Both the position numbers and the translations under genes were made by a program. From positions 1,160,694-1,224,693 of the forward strand of contig JAKLEB010000001.1 of assembly GCA_022711765.1 (NCBI GenBank): DNA of 64,000 nucleotides. The letters are read 5' to 3'. Shown in pieces: positions 1 to 7,796 of the stretch. The notes under the pieces are model-generated. The model worked only from the letters and a program-made list of their open reading frames with translations. It had not been told where the DNA came from and ran no database searches. The stretch comes from Candidatus Krumholzibacteriota bacterium. GTDB taxonomy: Bacteria; Krumholzibacteriota; Krumholzibacteriia; LZORAL124-64-63. Within the stretch, counting starts at the first letter, position 1. Each line of letters starts with the position of its first letter.

Positions 1-1365
1 GTCCTCTTCACCGCGAAGCTCCTGCCCGGCAGCGAGGCCGCCTGGAGCACCGACTGGGACCTCTACGCCGTCGTTCCGGACGGGTCCGGCCAGATGCGAT
101 GCGTCACGGAGTCGAACCAGGCCTGGGACACCCAGCCCCTCCTGTCGCCCGACGGCAAGACCCTCGCCTGGCTCGCCATGGACCGCCCCGGCTTCGAGGC
201 GGATCGCCACCACGTCGAGCTGCGCAGCTGGCCCGACCTGGGCGACCCGCGGCGCCTCGACCTCGATCACGGCGGCCTCGCGCTGAGCCCCCAGAGCCTG
301 CTCTGGGACCGAGCCGGGACCACGCTCTACGTCTCCGCCGGTCACCTCGGCCAGGTCTCGATCTTCGCGATCGACGTCCGCAAGGGATCGACGCGCCTGG
401 TCGTGCGCGACGGCAGCAACGGTTCCGCGACCTGGGCCGGCGATCGCCTGCTCTACGCGAAGCACCACCTGCGGTCGCCGGTCGAACTCTACACCGCGAA
501 GCCGAGCGGTCAGGACGAACGCCGGCTCACTCGCCTGAACGACGCGCAGCTCGCCGCCTGCCGGCTGGGCGAGCCCGAGCAGTTCACGTTCGCGGGCTGG
601 AACGACGAGACCGTGTACGCCTACGTCGTGAAGCCGTACGACTGGTCGCCGGAAGCGGCCGCCGACGGCAGGACGTGGCCGATCGCGTTCCTGGTGCACG
701 GCGGGCCGCAGGGCAGCTTCGGCAACGACTTCCACTACCGCTGGAATCCGCAGACCTACGTGGGCGCGGGCTTCTGCACGGTCGCCGTCGACTTCCACGG
801 CTCGACCGGCTACGGCCAGCCGTTCTGCGACGCGATCAGCGGCCACTGGGGCGACCGGCCGCTCGAGGATCTGGAGAAGGGACTCGACGCCGCGCTCGCG
901 AGGTACGACTGGATGGACGGCTCGCGGGTCGTGGCCGCCGGTGCCAGCTACGGCGGCTACATGATCAACTGGATGCACGGCCAGCCGTTCGGCAAGCGTT
1001 TCAAGGCGCTCGTCTGCCACGACGGCAACCTGGACGAGCAGATGGCCTACTTCGACACCGAGGAGCTCTGGTTCCCCGAGTGGGAGCACGGCGGCACGCC
1101 GTGGACGAATGCCGAGGGCTACGACGAGCACAATCCGATCAACCACGTCGCGAACTGGAGCGTCCCGACCCTGGTCGTGCACGGAGCGCTGGACTACCGC
1201 GTCGTCGATACGCAGGGGCTGAGTACGTTCACCGCGCTGCGGCGGCGGGGCGTGCCGGCGCGGCTCCTCTACTTCCCGGACGAGAACCACTGGGTGCTGA
1301 AGCCGCAGAACTCGATCCAGTGGCACGAGGAAGTCATGGGGTGGTTGACGCGGTGGATCGAGTAA
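1..1365 (+). CDS. S9-family prolyl oligopeptidase-like serine peptidase (5' end outside window)
   Basis: The reading frame is open from base 1, so the N-terminus lies outside the window; the first internal ATG is at 94. The visible part has the end of a WD40/TolB-like beta-propeller and then an alpha/beta hydrolase domain. Counting from the first codon of the window, the nucleophile elbow GASYGGYM puts the catalytic Ser at 316, the Asp at 398 (GALDYRV) and the His at 430 (DENHW). Family members (dipeptidyl aminopeptidase / acylaminoacyl peptidase) cleave short peptides or remove blocked N-terminal residues. Whether it is exported cannot be judged without the N-terminus. The methyltransferase start overlaps its 3' end by 25 bases. 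Confidence 0.9.
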   Translation, partial: VLFTAKLLPGSEAAWSTDWDLYAVVPDGSGQMRCVTESNQAWDTQPLLSPDGKTLAWLAMDRPGFEADRHHVELRSWPDLGDPRRLDLDHGGLALSPQSLLWDRAGTTLYVSAGHLGQVSIFAIDVRKGSTRLVVRDGSNGSATWAGDRLLYAKHHLRSPVELYTAKPSGQDERRLTRLNDAQLAACRLGEPEQFTFAGWNDETVYAYVVKPYDWSPEAAADGRTWPIAFLVHGGPQGSFGNDFHYRWNPQTYVGAGFCTVAVDFHGSTGYGQPFCDAISGHWGDRPLEDLEKGLDAALARYDWMDGSRVVAAGASYGGYMINWMHGQPFGKRFKALVCHDGNLDEQMAYFDTEELWFPEWEHGGTPWTNAEGYDEHNPINHVANWSVPTLVVHGALDYRVVDTQGLSTFTALRRRGVPARLLYFPDENHWVLKPQNSIQWHEEVMGWLTRWIE

Positions 1366-2210
1366 GGCCCCGGAGGTCCCGGCGGGCCGACCAGCGGACC
1401 CCCGAGCAGTTGCGCGAGCACTACGCCGTCGAAACGGAGCTCGCCGCGAGGCTCCGGAGCGCCTCCCGGGACGAGCGGCGCACCCTGTACGCGGCGGTGT
1501 ACGACGAGCTCTACCGCCGGGTGCCTCACCATCCGCAAATGACCCGCAAGGCGAAGGCGGCGGACCGCGCCCGCTCGCTCGCCTCGCAGCTCGGGTTGCT
1601 GCGGCGGTTCCTCGGCCGGGATTCGACCTACCTGGAGATCGGGCCGGGAGATTGCGCCCTGTCGTATCTGGTCGCGAAGCGCGTGAAGCGCGTCTACGCG
1701 GTGGACGTCTCGGTCGAGATCGCCGGCGCGGCCGAGACCCCCGACAACTTCCAGCTCTTCATCTCGGACGGGAGCTCGATCCCGGTGCCGCCGGGCTCGA
1801 TCGACGTCGCGTACAGCTACCAGCTCATGGAGCACCTGCATCCCGACGACGCGGTCGAGCAGCTCCGCAACATCTACACCGCGCTGGCGCCGGGGGGACG
1901 GTACGTGTGCGTCACGCCCAATCGGCTGAGCGGACCTCACGACATCTCGAAGTACTTCGACGATCGACCCACCGGCTTCCACCTGCGGGAGTACACCACG
2001 ACGGATCTTCGCCGCCTCTTCCGGCAGGCCGGTTTCGCCAGGTGCGAGGTCTACGCCAGCCGCGGCGACCGGCCCTACCGCCTCCCGCTCGCGGGCCCGG
2101 TGACCTGCGAGTTCCTGCTGAGCCGGCTGCCGCTCCGCCTGCGGCGGACCATCGCGCGGACCCGGCCCGTGACCCTGATGCTGAACTGCCGGTTCGTCGG
2201 GATCAAGTAG
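1341..2210 (+). CDS. class I SAM-dependent methyltransferase
   Basis: A 289-residue protein. SAM-binding motif I (YLEIGPGDC) lies near residue 97 and the acidic end of strand 2 (YAVDVS) follows. Later come an SYQLMEHLHPDD segment and LAPGGRYVCVTPN, typical of Methyltransf_11-type small-molecule or lipid methylases. I chose GTG 1341 because GAGGAAG lies 7 bases upstream; GTG 1353 is the alternative. The gene overlaps the S9 peptidase gene and runs convergently into the carrier-protein operon, with 34 bases between stops. The substrate is unknown. A role in tailoring the product of that operon is possible only by position. Confidence 0.85.
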   Translation: MVDAVDRVRPRRSRRADQRTPEQLREHYAVETELAARLRSASRDERRTLYAAVYDELYRRVPHHPQMTRKAKAADRARSLASQLGLLRRFLGRDSTYLEIGPGDCALSYLVAKRVKRVYAVDVSVEIAGAAETPDNFQLFISDGSSIPVPPGSIDVAYSYQLMEHLHPDDAVEQLRNIYTALAPGGRYVCVTPNRLSGPHDISKYFDDRPTGFHLREYTTTDLRRLFRQAGFARCEVYASRGDRPYRLPLAGPVTCEFLLSRLPLRLRRTIARTRPVTLMLNCRFVGIK

Positions 2211-2244
2211 CCCGGTGACCCCGCGGCGTGGCCCGGCCGTCGCG

Positions 2245-2865
2245 TCACTCGCCGCTTGCCCCCCCGCGGCCAGGTCCCGGCACCTCGATGAGGGCCGCCG
2301 ACCCCGAGCAGGCGATCAGCTTGGCGGGTACGCCGACCACGACGCCGTTCTCCGGGACGTGCGCGGCGACCAGCGAATTGGCGCCGATGACCGCGCCGTC
2401 GCCGATGCGGACGCCGCCGGTGATGACCGCGTGCGGCCCGATCCAGACGCGATCGCCGATGGTGGGCCAGGCGGCGCGGCCGGCCGTCGTCCCGGCGCGC
2501 CCGATCACGACGCCCTGCGAGACGTGGCAGTACGCACCCAGGCTGGCGCCCGGGTTGATCCAGATGCCGCCCCGGTGCGCGATGTAGAGCCCCGGCCCGA
2601 TGACGGCGCGCGGCATGATGTGGGTGTCGAAGAAGTTCGAGGTCAGGAAGAACAGGGGATGCCACAGGGCGCTGTGCAGCGGCCGCCACACGCGGGGACA
2701 CTTCCGCTGGATCCAGGACCCCCAGCGGTAAAGGCACAGGAGGCCGATTTCGGGCTGGTCGAACCAGCTGCGCAGCTTCCGCCACCACGGCCATTCCGGC
2801 CGGAAGTACCACGCGAGGTCCGCGCGGAGCGCGTCCCGCGTGCGGACGCCGCTAGTCGCGGGCAT
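2245..2865 (-). CDS. left-handed beta-helix acyltransferase, serine O-acetyltransferase-like
   Basis: A 206-residue protein. Its N-terminal helical part is rich in Trp and resembles the short CysE-like acyltransferases. From about residue 85 there are hexapeptide repeats (IGPGLYI, INPGASLG, IGDRVWIG, IGDGAVIG). The His in YIAHRGG is where CysE-type enzymes have a catalytic His. The family acetylates hydroxyl or amino groups from acetyl-CoA, or from a carrier protein in some pathways. No Shine-Dalgarno is visible, and the start overlaps the upstream carrier-protein gene by 14 bases, which suggests translational coupling. As the last gene of the operon, it may acylate a small molecule or sugar using the carrier-bound product. 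That role is inference. Confidence 0.8.
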   Translation of the reverse strand: MPATSGVRTRDALRADLAWYFRPEWPWWRKLRSWFDQPEIGLLCLYRWGSWIQRKCPRVWRPLHSALWHPLFFLTSNFFDTHIMPRAVIGPGLYIAHRGGIWINPGASLGAYCHVSQGVVIGRAGTTAGRAAWPTIGDRVWIGPHAVITGGVRIGDGAVIGANSLVAAHVPENGVVVGVPAKLIACSGSAALIEVPGPGRGGASGE

Positions 2866-3097
2866 GGCGGCGGATGGCCGCAGCCATCGTCGCGACCGAT
2901 TCGAAATCTTCCAGGTTGCCCGTCACCATCAGGTCGATGCGCCAGCGTTGCTGGATGAAGCCCAGGATCAGCATCAGACCGAAGGAGTCGATGCGTCCGC
3001 TCGCGATGAGAGGCTCGTCGCGGGCCGGCGGCGCCGCTCCGCCATCCTGGAGGACCTCCTCCGCGATGAAGCGAATCAGCGTGCTCTCGATGTCCAC
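2852..3097 (-). CDS. acyl/peptidyl carrier protein 1 (PltL-like)
   Basis: An 81-residue carrier protein. The 4'-phosphopantetheine Ser is residue 38 in GRIDSFG. I chose GTG 3097 because GGAG lies 6 bases upstream and because this gives exactly the length and N-terminus (DIExTLIRF) of the neighbouring carrier protein. By eye about 55 of 81 residues are identical to that protein, so the pair is a tandem duplication. Members of this DSL/DSF family work with stand-alone adenylation enzymes in pyrrole formation and similar pathways. Here the adenylation enzyme and dehydrogenase lie upstream in the same operon. Position 39 is Phe rather than the usual Leu. Confidence 0.85.
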   Translation of the reverse strand: MDIESTLIRFIAEEVLQDGGAAPPARDEPLIASGRIDSFGLMLILGFIQQRWRIDLMVTGNLEDFESVATMAAAIRRHARD

Positions 3098-3227
3098 AGG
3101 CGACTCCGTTGCGTTGCCGGATTGCGTGACTCGGCGAGGTCCCACGATCGCCGCGGCTGCCGCGCGGACCGCCGGAATCATGGCCGACGGAACCGGCGAG
3201 GTCAAGGCGAGGCGCGAGCGGACAAGG

Positions 3228-3473
3228 TCAGGCGCGCGCGTGCCGGCGGATGGCCGTGGCCATCGCCGCGACGGAGATGAAGTCGTCCGGGCTGCCCACG
3301 GCCATCAGGTCGGTGTGCCACCGCTGCTGGATGAAGCCCAGGACCTGCAGGAGGCCGAGCGAATCGACCCGCCCGCTGGCGATGAGCGGCTCGTCGACCG
3401 CCGGCGGCGCGGCGTCCGCGCCCGGGAAGATCTCGTCAGCGATGAAGCGGATCAGGGTGTTCTCGATATCCAT
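3228..3473 (-). CDS. acyl/peptidyl carrier protein 2 (PltL-like)
   Basis: An 81-residue carrier protein with the phosphopantetheine Ser at residue 38 (GRVDSLG). The ATG is preceded by GGAG at a 6-base spacing. It lies 47 bases after the stop of the adenylation gene and 130 bases before carrier protein 1, its paralogue. The consensus DSL motif suggests this is the main partner for prolyl loading. Differences from its copy cluster in residues 11-20 and around the serine, so the two may hold different cargoes. That last point is inference. Confidence 0.87.
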   Translation of the reverse strand: MDIENTLIRFIADEIFPGADAAPPAVDEPLIASGRVDSLGLLQVLGFIQQRWHTDLMAVGSPDDFISVAAMATAIRRHARA

Positions 3474-3520
3474 AGAAGGCTCCCTCGGAATGACGAGACC
3501 GAAACGCGCACGACCAAGCG

Positions 3521-5074
3521 TCAGCCGGCCGTGGCCGCGAGCGCGACGCGGTCGATCTTGCCCGTCGACGTCCGCGGCAGCTGCGGCACCACGGTGATCT
3601 GTTCGGGCACCATGTACAGGGGGACGCGCTCGGTAAGGTGGGAGCGGATCGTCCCCACCTCGAGGCCCGCGCCGCCCGCGATCACGACGTAGGCGAGCAG
3701 GCGGTGGCCGTGGCCGTCGTCCGGGACCGCCACCACGGCGGCGTCGGCGATGCCGGCCAGGCCGTGCAGGACGCTCTCGATCTCGCCCAACTCGACCCGG
3801 TAACCCCGGACCTTGACCTGATGATCGCGCCGGCCGAGGAAGATCAGGTTGCCGTCGGCGCCGGCGCGAACCCGGTCGCCGGTGTTGAACAGGACGCCCG
3901 CGCGTCCGGGCCGCGGGTCCGCCCGCAAGCGGCGCGCGGTCAGAACGGGGTCGCCCCAGTACTCGGTCAACAGGTTGTCGCCGCCGACCAGGAGGTTGCC
4001 TTCCTCGCCCGGGGCGACCTCGCGGCCGGCATCGTCGCAGATCGCGCCGTCGAGGTGCTCGCAGATGCGGCCGATGGGGATCGGTCGCGTCTCGTCCGGC
4101 GACACGTCGCCGACCTCGTAGTAGGTGCAGACGTTGGTCTCGGTCGGGCCGAAGAGGTTGAACAGCCGCGGTCGCGGCAACGCGCGGCGCAGGCGGGCCA
4201 GCCATGGCGTCGGGAAGACCTCGCCGGCGAACAGGACGACGCGGGCCTGAGGCCACGATTCGCCGCTGAGCGCCCCGTGCTGCAGCATGCCGATGAGCGC
4301 GGACGGTACCGAGTACCAGACCGTGATCCCCCAGGTGGGCAGCATGCGGACGAGGTACGGATAGACCATCGATTCGACGGATCCGAGCAGCCGGACCGAG
4401 CCGCCGCTGCACAGGGTCGCGAAGAGGTCGAAGGTCGAGAGGTCGAAGTGGAACGGCGCGTGGCTCGTCGCGCGGTCGTCGGGGCCGAGCGAGAAGGTCG
4501 CGATCGACCAGTCCACGAAACCCAGGGCGGCCCGGTGGCTCAGCACGACGCCCTTGGGCCGGCCGGTGCTGCCCGAGGTGTACAGGATGTAGGCCGGATC
4601 CTCGGGCGACAACGGCGCGAGGTCGCCGGCCTTGGCGCCTGCGGCGATCGCCGCCGCGGCGCCCGGTCCCAGGGGATCGACGCCTTCCTGCAGGATCAGC
4701 AGGCCGCCGTCGATCTCGTCCCGGTGAGCCGCGATCTCCCGGGCTCGCAAGGCGTCGACCGCCAGCGCCGCCGGCCCGCAGTCGCCGAGGATCGCCGCCG
4801 CCCGGAGCCACGGCGCTCGCGGATCGATCGGCACGTACGCGGCGCCCGCGAACAGGGCTCCGAGCAGGACCGCGAGCGCGTCGAACGACTTCTCCATCCA
4901 GAACGCCACGCGATCGCCGCGCCCGATCCCGGCCGCGGCCAGATGCGCGCGCACGACCTCGGCGCGCCGCGCCAGGTCGGCGTAGGTGAGCAGGTCGTTT
5001 CCCGCGTACACGGCGGGCCGGTCGGCGTGCGCGGCGAAGGCCTCCTGGAGCCTGGTGCTGAGGGTTGCTGCCAC
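3521..5074 (-). CDS. stand-alone amino acid adenylation enzyme, probable L-prolyl-AMP ligase (PltF/AnaC-like)
   Basis: A 517-residue ANL-family enzyme with no condensation or carrier domain. Core motifs are TSGSTGRPKG (A3, residues 167-176), FGPTETN (A5, 308-314), FNTGDR (A7, 396-401) and TSTGKIDR (A10, 502-509, catalytic Lys506). I aligned it by eye to gramicidin synthetase GrsA. The ten specificity positions are D211, L212, F215, Y254, L281, A283, L307, V315, C316 and K506, giving DLFYLALVCK. From memory this is the code of proline-activating enzymes of pyrrole and anatoxin pathways. The GTG start has GAGG 6 bases upstream. The gene lies 20 bases after the dehydrogenase gene. Expected reaction: L-Pro + ATP, then loading onto the carrier proteins. 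Confidence 0.9.
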   Translation of the reverse strand: MAATLSTRLQEAFAAHADRPAVYAGNDLLTYADLARRAEVVRAHLAAAGIGRGDRVAFWMEKSFDALAVLLGALFAGAAYVPIDPRAPWLRAAAILGDCGPAALAVDALRAREIAAHRDEIDGGLLILQEGVDPLGPGAAAAIAAGAKAGDLAPLSPEDPAYILYTSGSTGRPKGVVLSHRAALGFVDWSIATFSLGPDDRATSHAPFHFDLSTFDLFATLCSGGSVRLLGSVESMVYPYLVRMLPTWGITVWYSVPSALIGMLQHGALSGESWPQARVVLFAGEVFPTPWLARLRRALPRPRLFNLFGPTETNVCTYYEVGDVSPDETRPIPIGRICEHLDGAICDDAGREVAPGEEGNLLVGGDNLLTEYWGDPVLTARRLRADPRPGRAGVLFNTGDRVRAGADGNLIFLGRRDHQVKVRGYRVELGEIESVLHGLAGIADAAVVAVPDDGHGHRLLAYVVIAGGAGLEVGTIRSHLTERVPLYMVPEQITVVPQLPRTSTGKIDRVALAATAG

Positions 5075-5094
5075 GGCGGACCTCGCGTGCCTGG

Positions 5095-6246
5095 TCAGAG
5101 TTTGAGGTGGGCGGCGATCAGCTTGCGCTGGATGTCCGACGTGCCCGAGTAGAGGCGCGAGGCCACCGCGTCCCGGTGCTCGCGCTCGATCTCGTACTCG
5201 ACCGTGTAGCCGTAGCCGCCGAAGATCTGGATCGCGGCCAGGGTCGCGGCCACGTATGCCTCCGACACCACGAGCTTCGCCATGGCGGCCTCCAGCGGCG
5301 CCTGTCCGCCGGCGTCCTTCAGCCGCGCGATCTTCGCCAGGAGCAGGGCCCCCAGCTCGATGTCGACCGTCATCTGGACCAGGCGGTCGGCGACGGCCGG
5401 GAACTTGCTGATCGGCTGGTCGAACTGGCGCCGCGTCCGCGCGTACTCGGTGCTGCGCCGGAGCACCCGGCGCATCGCGCCGAGGTGGGACGCGAAGATG
5501 AAGGCGCGCTCGTATTCCATGGAACTCTGGAAGAGCCGCAGACCGCCGCCCTCCGGCCCGAGCCGCAGGTCGGCCGGCACCCGCACGTCCTCCAGGACGA
5601 CCTCGCCCATGGGCGACGTGCGCAGGCCCATCTTCTCGATCGGCGGACCGAAGGTCACCCCGGGCAGTCCGCGCTCCACGAGGAACGCCGTGATCCCGAG
5701 CGACCTCAGCTCGGGGCGGACATTGGCGAAGACCAGCGCGAAGTCGGCGATCGGAGCGTTGGTGATGAAGGTCTTGGTCCCGTTCAGGAGGTAGCCCCCG
5801 TCCCGCCGCTCGGCGCGGGTCGCCAGGGCCATGGCGTCCGAGCCCGACCCCGGCTCGGTCATGGCGTGGGCGCCGATCCGCTCGCCCCGGCAGAGCGGCT
5901 GCAGGAAGCGCTGCCGCTGCTGGTCGGTCCCGTAGTGGAGGATCGGCATGGCGACCGACCACAGCTGGGCGTTGAGGGAGAACACGAGGCCGTTGTCGGC
6001 GCAGGCCTCGCCGAGGGTCTCGAGGATCGCGAGGCTCGTCGTGAAATCGAGGCCGAGCCCGCCGTGCCGCTCGGGGACGGGCAGGCCGTGCAGGCCCATC
6101 GTGCCGCACTGCCGCCAGCCGTCGCGCTGGAACCGCCCCTCGCGGTCGTTCTCGATCAGCGCGCCGTTGAGCTTCTCGGCGGCGAGCCGGCGGACCGCGT
6201 CGCAGAGCATCGTCAGGTCAGGACTCTTGCCGGTCTCGAGGGACAT
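5095..6246 (-). CDS. acyl-CoA dehydrogenase-fold flavoenzyme, probable L-prolyl-carrier-protein dehydrogenase (PltE/AnaB-like)
   Basis: A 383-residue protein from ATG 6246; an upstream in-frame TTG at 6294 would add 16 residues of poor quality. It has the N, middle and C domains of acyl-CoA dehydrogenases, with the FAD-contact motif AMTEPGSGSD (128-137) and a C-terminal YSGTSDIQR. The usual catalytic Glu of medium-chain enzymes (YEGT) is Ser here. A Glu is instead present at 246 (EYERAF), the isovaleryl-CoA-dehydrogenase position also used by prolyl-carrier-protein oxidases. As first gene of the operon with the proline-code ligase and two carriers, it probably oxidises carrier-bound proline to pyrroline or pyrrole-2-carboxyl thioester. 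A general acyl-CoA dehydrogenase is less likely. Confidence 0.85.
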   Translation of the reverse strand: MSLETGKSPDLTMLCDAVRRLAAEKLNGALIENDREGRFQRDGWRQCGTMGLHGLPVPERHGGLGLDFTTSLAILETLGEACADNGLVFSLNAQLWSVAMPILHYGTDQQRQRFLQPLCRGERIGAHAMTEPGSGSDAMALATRAERRDGGYLLNGTKTFITNAPIADFALVFANVRPELRSLGITAFLVERGLPGVTFGPPIEKMGLRTSPMGEVVLEDVRVPADLRLGPEGGGLRLFQSSMEYERAFIFASHLGAMRRVLRRSTEYARTRRQFDQPISKFPAVADRLVQMTVDIELGALLLAKIARLKDAGGQAPLEAAMAKLVVSEAYVAATLAAIQIFGGYGYTVEYEIEREHRDAVASRLYSGTSDIQRKLIAAHLKL

Positions 6247-6302
6247 CGTTCGGGAACCCCGGTCTGCCGCAGGTGTCGCCACGGGTGCACGCAAGATACC
6301 GG

Positions 6303-6331
6303 ATGTTAATTCTATTGTATAATCGACGCAA
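6303..6331 (-). promoter_or_regulatory. possible promoter of the carrier-protein operon
   Basis: Read on the minus strand, TTGCGT and TAACAT are separated by 17 bases, about 57 bases before the dehydrogenase ATG, inside a short A/T-rich island in an otherwise GC-rich intergenic region. A TATAAT is also present on the plus strand at 6318-6323 but has no matching -35. Confidence 0.35.
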
Positions 6332-6468
6332 TCCCCGCGACGGCGCGCGGCGGCGATGACGGCCTGCGGGAACCAAAATCCACGTATTGCGGATTAATTT
6401 AATCGTGATTATTGCCTAGGCAGATTTTCGCCCGATCCAGCCCACCGCCACCAACCGAGGAGTTCGAC

Positions 6469-7785
6469 ATGCACTCGCCCAGGTTCCTCCTCGCCACCTC
6501 GGGGTCGATCTGCCTCGCCGTGGCGCTCGCCCTCGCCCCCGCCTCCGCACGCGCGGACGAGACCTGCCAGTCGCCGTACCTGCCGAAGATCACCGGCCAG
6601 GAAGAATTCGTGTACGTCTGGACCCTCGGCGTCGAGGGCCTCGGCGACGGCGAGGACAAGCTCGTGACCATCGACGCGCGGCCCGGCTCGAAGACCTACG
6701 GCAAGGTCGTGCACACGGCCTCGGTCGGCGGCCGGTTCGAGGCGCATCACGGCGGCTTCAACGACGACCGCAGCCAGCTGTGGCTCGGCGGGCTGGACAC
6801 GAGCGAGATCTTCGTGTTCGACGTCCGCACCGATCCCGGGCGGCCCCGCCTGGTCAAGACGATCCGCGACTTCACCCGGGCGTCGGGCGGCGTCGTGGGT
6901 CCCCACGGGATCTACGCCCTGCCCGGCCGCCTGCTGATCTCCGGCCTGTCGAACGACCGCGACCACGGCGGCCGGACCGCTCTCGTGGAGTACAGCAACG
7001 AGGGCAAGCACATCGCCACGCACTGGAACCCGACGAGCGACAAGCCCTTTGGCGCGGCGCGCGGCGAGGTCGCCGACGGCTACGGCTACGACGTGCGCGT
7101 GTTGCCGCGCAAGAACGTCATGCTGTCGTCGAGCTTCACCGGCTGGTCCAACTACATGATGGACTTCGGCAAGATGCTGCAGGATCCCGAGGCGATGAAG
7201 CGGTTCGGCCAGACCGTCGTCCTCTGGAACCTGCACACCCGGCAGCCGCGCGAGGTCTTCCAGGTGCCCGGCGCGCCGCTCGAGATCCGCTGGGCGCTCG
7301 GCCCCACCCACGACTACGCCTTCACCGCTGCCGCCCTCACCTCCAAGCTCTGGCTGGTCCACGTCGACCGCGACGAGAAGTGGCACGCCACGGCGGTGGC
7401 CGACATCGGCGATCCGGAGCAGATCCCGCTGCCGGTGGACATCAGCATCAGCGCCGACGACCGGCTGCTGTGGGTCACGACGTTCATGGACGGCAAGGCC
7501 CGCGCGTTCGACATCTCCGATCCCTTCCACCCGCGGCAGACGTACGAGAAGGAGATCGGCCGCCAGCTCAACATGGTCTCGCAGAGCTGGGACGGCGCGC
7601 GAGTCTACTTCACGAGTTCGCTGCTCGCGAACTGGGACAAGAAGGGCGACGACAACGAACAGTTCCTCAAGGCCTACGCCTGGAACGGCAAGGAGCTCGA
7701 CCAGGCCTTCGCCGTCGATTTCAACGCGGAAAAGCTCGGGCGGCCCCACTTGATGAGGTTCGGCTCGGCCAGCCTGTACCGATGA
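6469..7785 (+). CDS. mtoX: methanethiol oxidase (SBP56 / selenium-binding protein family)
   Basis: A 438-residue protein. The ATG 6469 start has CGAGGAG upstream and gives a clean Sec signal peptide ending ASARA, so the enzyme is periplasmic. The rest is the SBP56 beta-propeller with conserved His motifs (EAHHGG, VGPHGIY, RPHLMRFG) thought to bind copper. Bacterial members oxidise methanethiol to formaldehyde, hydrogen sulfide and hydrogen peroxide. The next two genes, SCO-like and MauG-like, are the partners known from the mtoX operon, which supports methanethiol oxidase rather than an unspecified selenium-binding protein. Confidence 0.92.
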   Translation: MHSPRFLLATSGSICLAVALALAPASARADETCQSPYLPKITGQEEFVYVWTLGVEGLGDGEDKLVTIDARPGSKTYGKVVHTASVGGRFEAHHGGFNDDRSQLWLGGLDTSEIFVFDVRTDPGRPRLVKTIRDFTRASGGVVGPHGIYALPGRLLISGLSNDRDHGGRTALVEYSNEGKHIATHWNPTSDKPFGAARGEVADGYGYDVRVLPRKNVMLSSSFTGWSNYMMDFGKMLQDPEAMKRFGQTVVLWNLHTRQPREVFQVPGAPLEIRWALGPTHDYAFTAAALTSKLWLVHVDRDEKWHATAVADIGDPEQIPLPVDISISADDRLLWVTTFMDGKARAFDISDPFHPRQTYEKEIGRQLNMVSQSWDGARVYFTSSLLANWDKKGDDNEQFLKAYAWNGKELDQAFAVDFNAEKLGRPHLMRFGSASLYR

Positions 7786-7796
7786 GGCGGAAGGGC

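Noticed and set aside
99-1340. Long open frame overlapping the S9 peptidase and joined to the methyltransferase
   Set aside because: Its Arg/Pro/Ala-rich product is a frame shadow of the peptidase gene; only the part from 1341 has methyltransferase motifs.
2840-3692. Plus-strand open frames across the carrier-protein genes
   Set aside because: The minus-strand carrier proteins are clearly conserved with each other; the plus-strand frames are not.
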